Assembly: GCF_900128505.1 (NCBI RefSeq)
Contig: NZ_LT669940.1
Span: forward strand, 840,883 to 904,882
Reading direction: 5' to 3'
From: Parabacteroides timonensis
GTDB taxonomy: Bacteria > Bacteroidota > Bacteroidia > Bacteroidales > Tannerellaceae
Length of the DNA stretch: 64,000 bases
Every line of letters starts with the position of its first letter. Positions within the stretch are counted from its first letter, which is position 1. Positions 27,361 through 37,300 of the stretch are shown here, piece after piece. Position numbers and translations under genes: made by a program. Under the pieces are notes generated by a model. That model did no database searches. It was given only the letters and a program-made list of their open reading frames with translations, and was not told where the DNA came from.

Positions 27361-28614
27361 ATGACATCTAAACAGCGTGTGCAAAGCGCACTAGCCCATC
27401 GTATGCCCGATTGCGTACCGGTCGACTTCGGAGCAACTTCAGTTACCGGTATCCATTGCAAGGTCGTGGAGGCTTTGAGGCAACATTATGGATTGGACCC
27501 GCATCCTGTCCGAGTCATCGAACCTTTTCAGATGCTGGGAGAGATCGAGAGTGACCTGCAGGAGATTATCGGTGTAGATTGTGTCCCTGTTTTCGGGCGG
27601 AAGGATATGTTCGATATCGATGAAACTCAACTTCACGAACAAATAACCCCCTGGGGACAGAAAGTGATGATCGCCTCCGGTATCGACCTGACGACTGATA
27701 CAGAGGGAGACGTTCATATCTATGCAGGTGGTGACCGTTCTTATCCCCCCAGTGCCGTGATGCCTGCTGACTGTTATTTTATCAATGCAACCGAACGGCA
27801 GGAGTATGTCGACGATGATGCGATTCAGCCGGAAGATAACCTGGAAGAATTTGGTCCTATTTCAGAAGAAGATCTTCAGTATTATAAAGAGACAGTCGAA
27901 AAGGCTGCCGCCACGGGAAAAGCCGTTGTTGCCAGCTTCGGCGGTACGGCACTGGGCGATATCGCTTTCGTTCCGGGCATGGGACTGAAAGACCCGAAAG
28001 GAATCCGGAATGTGGCGGAATGGTATATGTCTACCTCCATGCGCCGTGACTATGTACAAACCGTCTTTGAAAAGCAGACCGATATCGCGATAGCAAATTA
28101 TCAACGTCTTTGGGATGCAGTGGGTGAAAAAGTCGATGTCGTCTTTACCTGCGGAACTGATTTCGGTACACAGGATTCTCAATTCTGCTCCCTCGATACT
28201 TTCCGCGAGTTGTGGCTCCCTCATTATAAACGGATGAATGACTGGATCCACGAGCATACTACCTGGAAGGTATTCAAACATACTTGCGGGGCCGTCCTTC
28301 CTTTTCTCCCAGGATTGGTGGAGGCTGGTTTCGACATTCTCAACCCTGTACAGATCAATGCCAAGGATATGGATCCGCGCGTTTTGAAGAAAGAGTTTGG
28401 CGACCAGTTTACTTTCTGGGGCGGAGGCATCGACACGCAACGTATCCTGCCGAATGCAACACCCGAAGAGGTGCGGAGCCACGTCATGCAGGAATGTGAG
28501 ATACTGGGGGCAGACGGCGGTTTCGTCTTTAATGCCGTCCATAATATACAGGCCAACGCACCGGTACGGAATGTAGTGGCAATGATAGAGACATTGCGTG
28601 AGTTACGAAGTTAA
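27361..28614 (+). CDS. URO-D superfamily methyltransferase, substrate-side candidate
   Basis: Cytoplasmic protein of 417 aa from the ATG at 27361 (an in-frame TTG lies two codons earlier); MTSKQRVQSALAHRMPDCVP is the usual family start. The central HTCGAVLPFLPGL carries the His-X-Cys motif, but the second zinc Cys seen in the proteins at 14536 and 29957 is missing: the corresponding place reads WGGGIDTQRILPNATPEEV. It is also longer than those two. This favours a role as the first methyltransferase, taking the methyl group from the substrate to the corrinoid protein encoded next, rather than the acceptor-side enzyme. It lies 19 bases after the beta-helix gene and 22 before the corrinoid gene. 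The substrate is unknown; HemE is excluded by sequence context. Confidence 0.82.
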   Translation: MTSKQRVQSALAHRMPDCVPVDFGATSVTGIHCKVVEALRQHYGLDPHPVRVIEPFQMLGEIESDLQEIIGVDCVPVFGRKDMFDIDETQLHEQITPWGQKVMIASGIDLTTDTEGDVHIYAGGDRSYPPSAVMPADCYFINATERQEYVDDDAIQPEDNLEEFGPISEEDLQYYKETVEKAAATGKAVVASFGGTALGDIAFVPGMGLKDPKGIRNVAEWYMSTSMRRDYVQTVFEKQTDIAIANYQRLWDAVGEKVDVVFTCGTDFGTQDSQFCSLDTFRELWLPHYKRMNDWIHEHTTWKVFKHTCGAVLPFLPGLVEAGFDILNPVQINAKDMDPRVLKKEFGDQFTFWGGGIDTQRILPNATPEEVRSHVMQECEILGADGGFVFNAVHNIQANAPVRNVVAMIETLRELRS

Positions 28615-28636
28615 ATACTAAAAGAAGAATAAAGTT

Positions 28637-29272
28637 ATGGCAGATTTAGATAAATTGTATGAAGCTATTTTGACAGGAAAACTGAATGTAGCCAAGGAGG
28701 TAACCAACGAGGCTATTGCAGAGAATATCGACCCGCATTTGATCATTAATAACTATATGTCGCGGGCCATGGAAGACATCGGTAAACGTTTTGAGGAAGG
28801 AAAAGCCTTTGTCCCTGAACTATTAATGGCAGCTCGTGCCATGAAAGGTGCGCTCGACCTGCTGAAACCGCAAATGAAAGGTGCTGCTTCTCATAGTTTG
28901 GGAAAAGTGGTCATCGGAACGGTGAAAGGTGATTTGCATGATATCGGAAAGAACCTGGTAGCTTCCATGCTCGAAGGTTGCGGATTCGAGGTGATCAACC
29001 TGGGTACCGATATTTCTTCGGAAAAGTTCATCAATGCTTTGAAAGAAAACCAGGCGCAGATACTTTGCCTTTCAGCGCTGTTGACTACGACGATGAACTA
29101 TATGCAGGAGGTTATCAAAGCCCTGGAAGAAAACGGTCTTCGTAGTCAGGTGAAAGTCATGGTAGGCGGTGCACCGGTCTCTGAATCCTTTGCCCGTCAG
29201 ATCGGAGCAGACGGTTATAGCGACAATGCCAATGCCGCCGTAACGCTTGCTAAATCCTTATTATCCGCCTGA
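28637..29272 (+). CDS. Corrinoid-binding methyl carrier protein (MtaC/MtbC/MtmC type)
   Basis: Small cytoplasmic protein of 211 aa with the two-domain build of methyltransferase corrinoid proteins. Residues 1-90 form the helical cap (LYEAILTGKLNVAKEVTNEA, FVPELLMAARAMKGALDLLK). Residues 90-211 are the B12-binding Rossmann domain with the base-off motif DLHDIGKN near residues 99-106, where His101 coordinates cobalt. Further B12-domain marks are INLGTDISSEKFI, CLSALLTTTM and KVMVGGAPVSE. It would accept the methyl group from the enzyme encoded before it and pass it to the zinc-type enzyme two genes on. The length matches the family. Confidence 0.94.
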   Translation: MADLDKLYEAILTGKLNVAKEVTNEAIAENIDPHLIINNYMSRAMEDIGKRFEEGKAFVPELLMAARAMKGALDLLKPQMKGAASHSLGKVVIGTVKGDLHDIGKNLVASMLEGCGFEVINLGTDISSEKFINALKENQAQILCLSALLTTTMNYMQEVIKALEENGLRSQVKVMVGGAPVSESFARQIGADGYSDNANAAVTLAKSLLSA

Positions 29273-29276
29273 TCGT

Positions 29277-29957
29277 ATGCAGGAGTACGAGTTGGATTTC
29301 AGTCAGCTGTCCCTGACGCCACACGAGTTGTTCGTGGAAATGGGATACAGCAAGACGCAACAACCGGAAGAACCTGTGGAGACATTAGTTGTCTCCATGC
29401 TGGAAGATATATCCTCTTGGGTAAAGCCGCGTTGTACATTCGGTCTGTTTGGCGGACAGATAGAAGGTGAGGAGGTTGTAATAAACGGCGGTGAACGCTT
29501 GCAGGTAGGGGCTACCATCGCTACCTTAATGAAGAGCTCTCAACGTTTTGTTCTTTTTGCGGCCACGGCTGGTGCTGCTTTTCAAGCTTATCAAGATCGT
29601 TTGAAGGCGGAAGGCGATATTCTGAAATGTTTTATAGCCGATGTAATCGGAAGTTGCATTGCCGAAAAGGCCGGAGATTACATGGAGCGATTGCTCGAAA
29701 AAGAGCTGGGCGGCGAACGGCATACCAACCGTATGAGTCCGGGTTATTGCGGTTGGCATCTGTCCGGCCAGAAGACCCTCTTCCGGTTGATGGGCGAGCA
29801 TCCTTGCGGCATCAGTTTGTCTGAGGTTTGCTTGATGACGCCGATTAAGTCTATCAGTGGCGTGATCGGTATCGGGCCTGATGTGGATGAGAAAAAGTAT
29901 GGTTGTCAGTTTTGTGAGTTAGAAACTTGTTATAAACGAAAAAGATTGAAGAAATAA
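29277..29957 (+). CDS. MetH-activation-domain-like protein, corrinoid reactivation candidate
   Basis: Protein of 226 aa from the ATG at 29277, five bases after the corrinoid gene stop; a TTG at 29247 would overlap that gene and is less likely. The C-terminal part resembles the AdoMet-binding activation domain of B12-dependent methionine synthase (MSPGYCGWHLSGQKTLFRLM, MTPIKSISGVIGIGPDV). It ends with a Cys cluster YGCQFCELETCYKRKR. In MetH this domain reductively methylates oxidised cobalamin using AdoMet. Here it stands alone next to a stand-alone corrinoid protein, so it probably rescues that protein. The terminal Cys cluster could hold a metal or an iron-sulphur centre, which is an inference. 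Its stop overlaps the next start as TAATG. Confidence 0.82.
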   Translation: MQEYELDFSQLSLTPHELFVEMGYSKTQQPEEPVETLVVSMLEDISSWVKPRCTFGLFGGQIEGEEVVINGGERLQVGATIATLMKSSQRFVLFAATAGAAFQAYQDRLKAEGDILKCFIADVIGSCIAEKAGDYMERLLEKELGGERHTNRMSPGYCGWHLSGQKTLFRLMGEHPCGISLSEVCLMTPIKSISGVIGIGPDVDEKKYGCQFCELETCYKRKRLKK

Positions 29958-30964
29958 TGGAAATACAGAAATGGTTACAGGAAACAATGACCCGGCAGGA
30001 ACGAAGGGCTGTTCCTATCATGACGCATCCCGGTATCGAACTATGTGGTAAAACAGTGAAAGATGCAGTTACCAGCGGCGAAGTACATGCAGAGGCCATC
30101 TGCCGGTTGAACGAGCAATATCCGTCGGCAGCTCCGACGGTCATCATGGATTTGACGGTAGAGGCCGAAGCTTTCGGTGCGAAAGTGGTTTTTCCGGAAG
30201 ATGAAGTACCCAGCGTAACGGAACCGTTGGTATCCGACAAAGAGTCCATAGATAGTTTACAGATCCCCTCGTTGGATGCCGGACGTGTGCCCGAATACCT
30301 GAAAGCAAACCGCCTGACGGCTGAGCGTGTAAAGGATAAGCCTGTCTTTGCCGGTTGTATCGGTCCGTTTTCGTTGGCAGGACGTTTGTTCGGTTTGTCC
30401 GAATTGATGATTGCTCTGTATGTGGAACCGGAGAATATAGCCGTCTTGCTCGAAAAGTGTACCCGTTTTCTGATCGACTATACCCGTGCGATCAAACAGA
30501 CAGGCGTTCACGGGGTGATCATGGCGGAACCGGCGGCTGGTCTGATTTCAAACGAAGATTGTATCTTGTATTCGACGGACTATGTCCGTCAGATCGTGGA
30601 TGCGGTGCAAGATGAAAACTTTATGGTGATCCTGCATAACTGCGGAAACGCCGGGCATTGTACGGAAGCTATGGTTCAGTCGGGAGCTATCGGACTTCAT
30701 TTTGGCAATAAGATAGATATGGCAGATGCGTTGGCTAATTGTCCGGAAGACCGGTTGGTTATGGGTAACCTGGACCCGGTCGGACTTTTTAAACAGACAT
30801 CTTCTGAACAAGTATATGCAGAGACGATGAATCTCTTAAAGAATACCAGCCAATGGAAGAATTTCGTTTTATCGACAGGTTGTGATGTTCCCCCTCATAT
30901 TCCTTCTGAGAATATCGAGGCGTTTTATCAGGCACTTAATGATTTTAACAACCGATCAGTGTAA
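29957..30964 (+). CDS. URO-D superfamily zinc-type corrinoid methyltransferase (MtaA/MtbA-like)
   Basis: Cytoplasmic protein of 335 aa. It has the zinc motif of MtaA/MtbA-type enzymes: LHNCGNAGHC (His-X-Cys) and, about 80-90 residues later, STGCDVPPHIPSEN (distal Cys). This is the acceptor-side enzyme that takes the methyl group from the corrinoid protein. In methanogens the acceptor is coenzyme M; in a Bacteroidales it is more likely tetrahydrofolate or homocysteine, which is an inference. The start overlaps the stop of the previous gene by one base, so translation is coupled. It resembles the protein at 14536, including the DPAGV/DPVGL and SEN positions. A strong terminator follows. Confidence 0.88.
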   Translation: MEIQKWLQETMTRQERRAVPIMTHPGIELCGKTVKDAVTSGEVHAEAICRLNEQYPSAAPTVIMDLTVEAEAFGAKVVFPEDEVPSVTEPLVSDKESIDSLQIPSLDAGRVPEYLKANRLTAERVKDKPVFAGCIGPFSLAGRLFGLSELMIALYVEPENIAVLLEKCTRFLIDYTRAIKQTGVHGVIMAEPAAGLISNEDCILYSTDYVRQIVDAVQDENFMVILHNCGNAGHCTEAMVQSGAIGLHFGNKIDMADALANCPEDRLVMGNLDPVGLFKQTSSEQVYAETMNLLKNTSQWKNFVLSTGCDVPPHIPSENIEAFYQALNDFNNRSV

Positions 30965-30970
30965 AAAAAG

Positions 30971-31004
30971 AATGTCCTGTGTAAGCTTTTTTACACAGGA
31001 CATT
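30971..31004. terminator. Bidirectional terminator
   Basis: Perfect 14-bp arms AATGTCCTGTGTAA and TTACACAGGACATT around GCTTTT. It ends the corrinoid operon on the plus strand and glutamine synthetase on the minus strand. Confidence 0.85.
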
Positions 31005-31031
31005 GTATTTAGAATCGTACTTATCTGTTTC

Positions 31032-33221
31032 TTACCGGATAAACAACAGTTCCCTGTATTTCGGCAACGGCCACATCTGGTTATCCACCATCAGTTCCAG
31101 TTCGTCGATATGCTCGCGGATATCATCCAGGAACGGAACTACCGTATCATGATAAGCAATCGCCTTGCTGCGGAGGTCGGTGATGACGTTTGCTTTCTTA
31201 CGGGCTTCGATCATTTCGTCCGTCATGCGTGTTACGGCATTCACATGTTTGGAAATCTTACGTACCAGGCGGCGCGGTTCGGCGGACAGGTCTTCGTATT
31301 CTTCCGGACTGAATGTTTCTTTCAGCTTGGTGATATTGCTGAGCAGCAAAGACTGGTAATGCAATACGACCGGAATAATATGGTTCATCGACAGGTCACC
31401 CAATACGCGGGCTTCGATCTGTACTTTCTTAATATAGATTTCCCATTTTACTTCGTTACGGGCTTCCAGCTCCTTTTCATTCAATACGCCTGTCTCCTTG
31501 AACATACGGATCACCTCCGGTTTCAGGTAAGCATCGTATTGCAGTGGAACGCTGTTTTCGCAATCCAGTCCGCGGCGGGCAGCTTCTTCCTTCCATTCGT
31601 CACAGTAACCATTACCGTCGAAACGGATCGGTTTGGATTCTTTGATATATGCTTTCAGTGTTTCGAAGATAGCCACTTCCTTACTCTTTCCGGCAGCCTG
31701 AAGTGCTTCCACATCTTTCTTGAACTGTTGAAGCTGATGAGCGACTGCCGAGTTGACAGCCAGCATAGCCGATCCACAGTTCACGGAAGAACCCGGTGCA
31801 CGGAACTCGAAACGGTTTCCGGTGAAAGCGAACGGAGAGGTACGGTTGCGGTCGGTATTATCCAATAGCAATTCCGGTATCTGTCCGAAGCCCAGGCTCA
31901 GACGTTTCTTGTCGTCTACCTCGATCGCATCTTCGATCGAACTGTTCTCGAATTTATCCAGAACTTCGCTGATCTGCGTTCCCAGGAAAGAAGAGATGAT
32001 AGCAGGAGGCGCTTCATTGGCTCCCAGACGGTGTGCGTTGGTAGCAGAAGCGATACTTGCTTTCAGTAAGGCATTATATTTATAAACGGCCATCAGCGTA
32101 TTAACCACGAACGTGATAAAACGCAGGTTGTCTTCGCGGTCTTTACCCGGCGAGAACAGGTTGATGCCCGTATCGGTACCCATCGACCAGTTACAATGTT
32201 TACCCGAACCGTTCACACCCATAAAAGGTTTTTCGTGAAGCAGTACGCGGAAATTATGACGACGTGAAACACGTTTCATGACCGACATCAACAGCTGGTT
32301 ATGGTCGTTCGCCAGATTACATTCTTCATAGATCGGAGCCAACTCGAACTGGTTCGGGGCAACCTCGTTATGACGGGTTTTCACCGGGATACCCAGCTTA
32401 TAACATTCCACTTCCAGATCTTTCATAAATTCCTGTACGCGTGAAGGGATGGCACCGAAATAATGGTCGTCCAACTGCTGGTTCTTGGCACTTTCGTGTC
32501 CGAGCAGCGTACGTTCTGTCAGTGACAGGTCGGGACGGGCCGAATACAATTCTTCGTCTACCAGGAAATATTCCTGTTCCCAGCCCAGGTAGGTGATCAC
32601 TTTATGAACATCTTCGTTGAAGTAGTTGCAGACCTCTTTGGCTGCTTTGTTCAGAGCTTCAACCGAGCGGATAAGCGGTGTCTTGTAGTCGAGTGCTTCA
32701 CCGGTATAAGCGATAAAGACAGTCGGGATACACAAGGTGTCGTCTACAATAAATGCGGGAGAGGAGGGGTCCCAGGCAGAATATCCGCGGGCTTCGAACG
32801 TGTTGCGCAGTCCGCCGTTGGGGAAGCTGGATGCGTCCGGTTCCTGCTGGGCGAGCAGTTTGCCGCTGAATTCTTCGATCATACCGCCATTGCCGTCGTG
32901 TTCTACAAAAGCGTCGTGCTTTTCGGCTGTTCCGTCGGTAAGCGGTTGGAACCAGTGTGTGTAATGGGTTACTCCTTTTTCCAGTGCCCACATACGCATA
33001 CCGGCAGCTACATGGTTGGCTATTTCCCGGTCGATAGGTGTTCCATTATCAATGGCGTGGGTCAGGGCTTTGTACGTTTCCTTGGAGAGATACTTTTGCA
33101 TCGCCTTGCGGTTAAATACGTTCTCGCCATAGTACTCGGATACTTTCTGTTTGGGAGTGATGGCTTCTACGGCCTTACGGTTGGAAGCTTTCTCCACTGC
33201 ATTAAAGCGTGAGATTGACAT
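31032..33221 (-). CDS. glnN: Glutamine synthetase type III
   Basis: Cytoplasmic enzyme of 729 aa that makes glutamine from glutamate, ammonia and ATP. The length and text are those of the GSIII family, first known from Bacteroides: the N-terminal GVTHYTHWFQPLTDGTAEKHD, the catalytic LHEKPFMGVNGSGKHCNWSM with metal- and glutamate-binding residues, ANEAPPAIISSFLGTQ, and NRTSPFAFTGNRFEFRAPGSS near the active site. A -7 element TATCTTTG lies on the minus strand 29 bases upstream. The gene stands alone and ends at the shared terminator. Nothing odd is seen. Confidence 0.97.
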   Translation of the reverse strand: MSISRFNAVEKASNRKAVEAITPKQKVSEYYGENVFNRKAMQKYLSKETYKALTHAIDNGTPIDREIANHVAAGMRMWALEKGVTHYTHWFQPLTDGTAEKHDAFVEHDGNGGMIEEFSGKLLAQQEPDASSFPNGGLRNTFEARGYSAWDPSSPAFIVDDTLCIPTVFIAYTGEALDYKTPLIRSVEALNKAAKEVCNYFNEDVHKVITYLGWEQEYFLVDEELYSARPDLSLTERTLLGHESAKNQQLDDHYFGAIPSRVQEFMKDLEVECYKLGIPVKTRHNEVAPNQFELAPIYEECNLANDHNQLLMSVMKRVSRRHNFRVLLHEKPFMGVNGSGKHCNWSMGTDTGINLFSPGKDREDNLRFITFVVNTLMAVYKYNALLKASIASATNAHRLGANEAPPAIISSFLGTQISEVLDKFENSSIEDAIEVDDKKRLSLGFGQIPELLLDNTDRNRTSPFAFTGNRFEFRAPGSSVNCGSAMLAVNSAVAHQLQQFKKDVEALQAAGKSKEVAIFETLKAYIKESKPIRFDGNGYCDEWKEEAARRGLDCENSVPLQYDAYLKPEVIRMFKETGVLNEKELEARNEVKWEIYIKKVQIEARVLGDLSMNHIIPVVLHYQSLLLSNITKLKETFSPEEYEDLSAEPRRLVRKISKHVNAVTRMTDEMIEARKKANVITDLRSKAIAYHDTVVPFLDDIREHIDELELMVDNQMWPLPKYRELLFIR

Positions 33222-33249
33222 ACGGATTATTTTTTTGTTTTACCGGCTG

Positions 33250-33257
33250 CAAAGATA
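33250..33257 (-). promoter_or_regulatory. -7 element for glnN
   Basis: TATCTTTG on the minus strand, matching TAnnTTTG, 29 bases before the start codon. Confidence 0.6.
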
Positions 33258-33407
33258 CGGGCAAATCTTTGTTTATGCTTTCATTGGGTAGTTAAAAAGA
33301 AACAAAGCCCATTCGACTTGGGATGAGCTTCGATTATCCTTTTTTAGAGTGCAGTATGTTAGGACTGAGCTAACAAGGGCACTATTATGGAGCAAAAGTA
33401 GGGTATT

Positions 33408-33587
33408 CTATTTTTTCTCGTTACAATCTCCTTCGGAGTCTTTTTTCCCCCATTTATGCCTTGCCCAGAAATATACAATAGACAAGCAAGCCACTAGAAA
33501 AAGCTGAATTATAAGTCTATCGTCCATTTTGTTTCTTTTATCAATAAAATATTTGCCAAGCTCCTTTAGCATGTCTTCGTTCTTCAT
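33408..33587 (-). CDS. Small single-pass membrane protein, unknown function
   Basis: A 59-aa reading frame not similar to anything I recognise. Residues 1-24 are charged (MKNEDMLKELGKYF), residues about 25-41 form one hydrophobic helix (IIQLFLVACLSIVYFW), and the tail is basic then acidic with one Cys. A leftward -7 element TATATTTG at 33802-33809 could drive it through a long leader. The invertible segment at 34081 also now points its promoter this way. No function can be assigned, and the frame could be spurious. Confidence 0.45.
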   Translation of the reverse strand: MKNEDMLKELGKYFIDKRNKMDDRLIIQLFLVACLSIVYFWARHKWGKKDSEGDCNEKK

Positions 33588-34080
33588 ACAAATTTAGATT
33601 ATTATGTGTATATATCAAAGGTTATTCACTAAATTCTTTTGCATCTTAGCATAAATACATTGTTTTTCTTTCGAAAAGCGAAGAAATGATTTTTTACATG
33701 CTTCAATTCTATATCCAATAGTGAAGCAATAATACTGGGAAGGATTAATACACCTATTCATAGTATAAAAGTTTTGAGTTACCGAACATCAAGTAACAAT
33801 GCAAATATAAAGATTAGTTTTCATATCCTAAATTATTCGACTTTTTATTTTCAAGAAATCAACGCAAATTATTCTTTTATTGGGTGTTCAGAATGGCTTT
33901 TTGAATGTAAAAAATGCGATTATTCCCGTTTCTCTTGATTTTATTCTTCCAGGTAACTAATTAAATTAATGTACACACGCGTACATTATATAAGGATATG
34001 TTTTATTTTGATGATTGTTTTTGGGAGCGTATAATGCTGTGTAGACTTTGAATATTATATATTGGAAGGCTGAAAATGAG
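33588..34080. other. AT-rich intergenic region
   Basis: No gene longer than about 40 codons is convincing here. It holds a minus-strand -7 element TATATTTG (33802-33809) and an inverted repeat ATGTAC-ACACGC-GTACAT (33968-33985). Confidence 0.6.
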
Positions 34081-34275
34081 TGACTAATTTTAACGTCCCT
34101 TTTTTCTCGTCAGCAAAATTACAACATTCTTTCTAACCGCCAATCTTTTTCCGAATAATTTTTCTTTTCCTATATCCTTTCTTATCAATTGGATAGCAAA
34201 GTTAGTACGAAATACTCGCTTTAGAAAACGAATTCCCAAAAAGTGACGAGAAAAAAGGGACGTTTAAACTAGTCA
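34081..34275. promoter_or_regulatory. Candidate invertible promoter segment, OFF orientation
   Basis: Two 32-base inverted repeats (34081-34112 and 34244-34275) match at 30 of 32 positions and share AACGTCCCTTTTTTCTCGTC. The 131 bases between them hold a good promoter on the minus strand: TTG at 34143-34141, 19 bases, then TAATTTTG at 34121-34114. No TAnnTTTG is seen on the plus strand. Inversion would point the promoter at the surface-protein gene at 34356 with a leader of about 110 nt. Phase-variable invertible promoters are well known in Bacteroidales, including for P. distasonis surface glycoproteins. The recombinase is not in the window. Confidence 0.75.
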
Positions 34276-34355
34276 TTTAACAATTGACAACATTAAGACG
34301 CTTCTTCAGAATAGGACTTTTAATAACACTATTATTAATATTAAATTTATTGATT

Positions 34356-37300
34356 ATGAACAAAAAGTTTTCTACTTTATTAGCTGGCTTGGCGTTGGTT
34401 TCATCGGTTGCCTCTGCTGCGGTGAATTCTGACATTAAGTTACAAGTGGGACCTAATGACGGCTTGTACCAGATTGCAAAGGGCGATAGTGTTTTGGCTA
34501 TCGATGCTGCTGGTAACTTCGTATTTAAGGAAAGTGCTACCGTAGCTGCAGCAGATTTGGCTTCTACATTGTGGTGTGTGAATATTGATGCCCAGAGTCA
34601 AGGACAAAATCCCAAATTCGATTTTACCAATAAAAAGGAAGGTCGTCTATTGGAAGTATTTATGGATGAAGCATTAAAAGATTTGGCTGAAGAAACTGCA
34701 TCTTCACCTTTGGTTGTGAATGATGAAGCAGATGTTAATGGTTGGGCTTTCTCCTCTACTTATGCTGAGGGTATTGAAGAAGACAAACCTTTATATTCTT
34801 ATTTTACTGCAGATTCTGTGATCGCATTGGAACAAGTTGGTGATGATCTCGTAGCTATGAAATATGGTGCGGACAAAGTTGGTGATATTGCAGCGAAGTA
34901 TACTTTGAAGAAACCGTCTCGTATAACTCTGAATGCTGTAGCATTGAATACTATGTTAGGTTTAAATGCAAATGGAACATCATTCAAATTGACTTTTGAG
35001 CAGACGGCTAATCCTAATGTATTTGCAAATGAGTTGACTGCAGTGAAAGATACACTTGTGGATTATGTGATTGTTGCAAACAAGTCAACAGGCAAATATT
35101 TACGTGTAGATAGTGCCTATAATAATACAACTGGCGTTAAGTTTGTGATGTTGACAGATACAACTAAAGCAGCTACTTATCTTGCTGACGAAGCTGCAAG
35201 CCAAGGAAATAAGTATGCATTCAAATTCGAATATGCGCCGGCATCCGATAGCGTATTTATTACAGTTGCAGGAGCTCGTCTTGTAAAAGAAGATGGCAAA
35301 AGCTGGGCTGATTCTTATGAGTCTACAAACCGTGATAGCTTACATGTATATGTTCAGGATTTGGTAAGCTCAAAAGTGTTGACAGTTGGTACTGACTCTG
35401 TTTCTACTTATATTAAATTAGGATTTGGCACTTGTGGTGAAGCTCCTACTTCTACTAAGACTACTGTTCCCAGTGATTTGTATGTGATTAAGAGTACAGA
35501 TGGTAAATATTTGGCAGCTCCGATCCATGGCGATTCTACTGTTCAGTGGGTTACATTGGAAAAGAATGTGAATGTTTGGACAATGCCATCATTCCAGTGG
35601 GTTGTTGAAAAACAAAGAAAAGATTCGAACACTTCAAAGATTACTATTACTAACCGTGAATTTGGTACGGCAATAAAGTACTTTACAAATGTTCAACTGG
35701 ATACAGATGAAGCTTCTTATGCTGAACTGACAGATGACAAGAGTGTCTCTAAGACTGTAAATGTGGCTGGTTTCATTGCTGCAACTTCTGAAATTAAACA
35801 GGATAGCTTGCTGGGTTATAAATATTTGGATACACAGGATCTGATGGTTACTCGTTACAAGTTCCGTTATTTGCATGAACTTTCTGATGAATATTTTGCT
35901 GGTGTAAATACGGAGGAAAACGATTCTATTTTGTATGTCGGTGCTAAATCTGCATTTTCTCTGGCTCAGAAAGGTACAGATGAAGTATATGGTTATACAT
36001 CATCTGCAGTTACTGACTTGAAACCACTGTATCGTAAAGTCTATACATTGAAGATCCGTAATGCTAAACTTATCTTTGGTGCTAAAGCTGACAGTGTAGT
36101 TTTGGATAAAGAAGGTCGTTTTGCTGTTTCTGAGAAAGTTGCTCCGGTAACATTCTTAATGAAAGCCAATAACGAGAAAGCGATCGACGATGTTGAGACA
36201 TTGTTTTATGCATTCATTAAAACTGGTGCAGATACGACTAAAGTCGGTACAGATGACAACAATTTATGGATGAAGAATCAGATCATGACGGAATCTCGTA
36301 CTTCAGCTTTCTCTGTAGAAGTAGACGACGCTCCTTTGTACAGAAGATTTAATACAACCAAAGAAGGTGAGATCGCTTCTGATGATCCTGATACAGTGAA
36401 GTTCTTCCGTGTAAACAATTCTGCAGACATGTTGTTTGAAGATGCTCACAGCGTATATTCTGAAGGTAAAGAAATTAATTTCTTGGGTATTAATAATAAC
36501 ATTCAGTATCCGGATGCGAAACGTGCTATCTATGTAGATACTGCTTATGTAAACCGTGGTACAGGTTATATCAAACCTCAATATATGCTGGCTGTAGGTG
36601 TACATGTTGTTCCGGGTGTTGATCCTGTTCCATGTCCGTTAGAACATAATCACGGATTCGATCAGAATGGAAATCCTCTTGATAAATGGACTTGTTCACA
36701 TGCAACTCCGGGTACTGATGGTTACGTAAGAGGTCGCTATCTGATCAACGCCGTTGATTCTGCTAAGGTTGACGGAAACTATTTGGATGCTGTACGTGAT
36801 GCTGATTATATTTGGAACAATCAGGTTCGTCTGGCATTTGTAGAAGCTATCCATAAAGAAGATACCTTGTATATTCTGAATGGTGAGGAATCGGCTTTAG
36901 CAGATCCTGTAGACTTCTCTACATTGAAAGCGACAAAAGTTCGTTTGGATAATAACCTTCATAAGAACGTAGTATTCTCTTTCCGTCTGTTGGAAGAAGG
37001 TTCTGATAACTTCTTGATCGAATCGGCAGAAACTGATAATAATATGATCGCTCCGATGCAGGGTGGTTGGGTGAAGATCCAGAACGGTGTTCCTGTAATT
37101 TCCTATGCAGCATTTGCTGATGCGGCTAATGAGGCAGAAATCTTTAACGTAGAAAAGACTGCTGAAAATCCGACAGCCAATGAGCCTGCTATCTCTGCAG
37201 AGACAGTTTCTGTAACAGCTGTTTCGGGTGCTGTTGTTGTGAAAAACGCAGCAGGCAAGAAAGTTGCTATCAGTAACCTTCTCGGTCAGACAATTGCTAA

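Noticed and set aside
34081..34275. Small insertion element (MITE)
   Set aside because: The inverted repeats fit a MITE, but a clean promoter inside in the off orientation, the position before a surface gene and lack of target duplication favour an invertible promoter. A MITE is not fully excluded.
34284..34355. N-terminal extension of the surface protein
   Set aside because: In frame, but the signal peptide begins at 34356 exactly as in the 63747 paralog.
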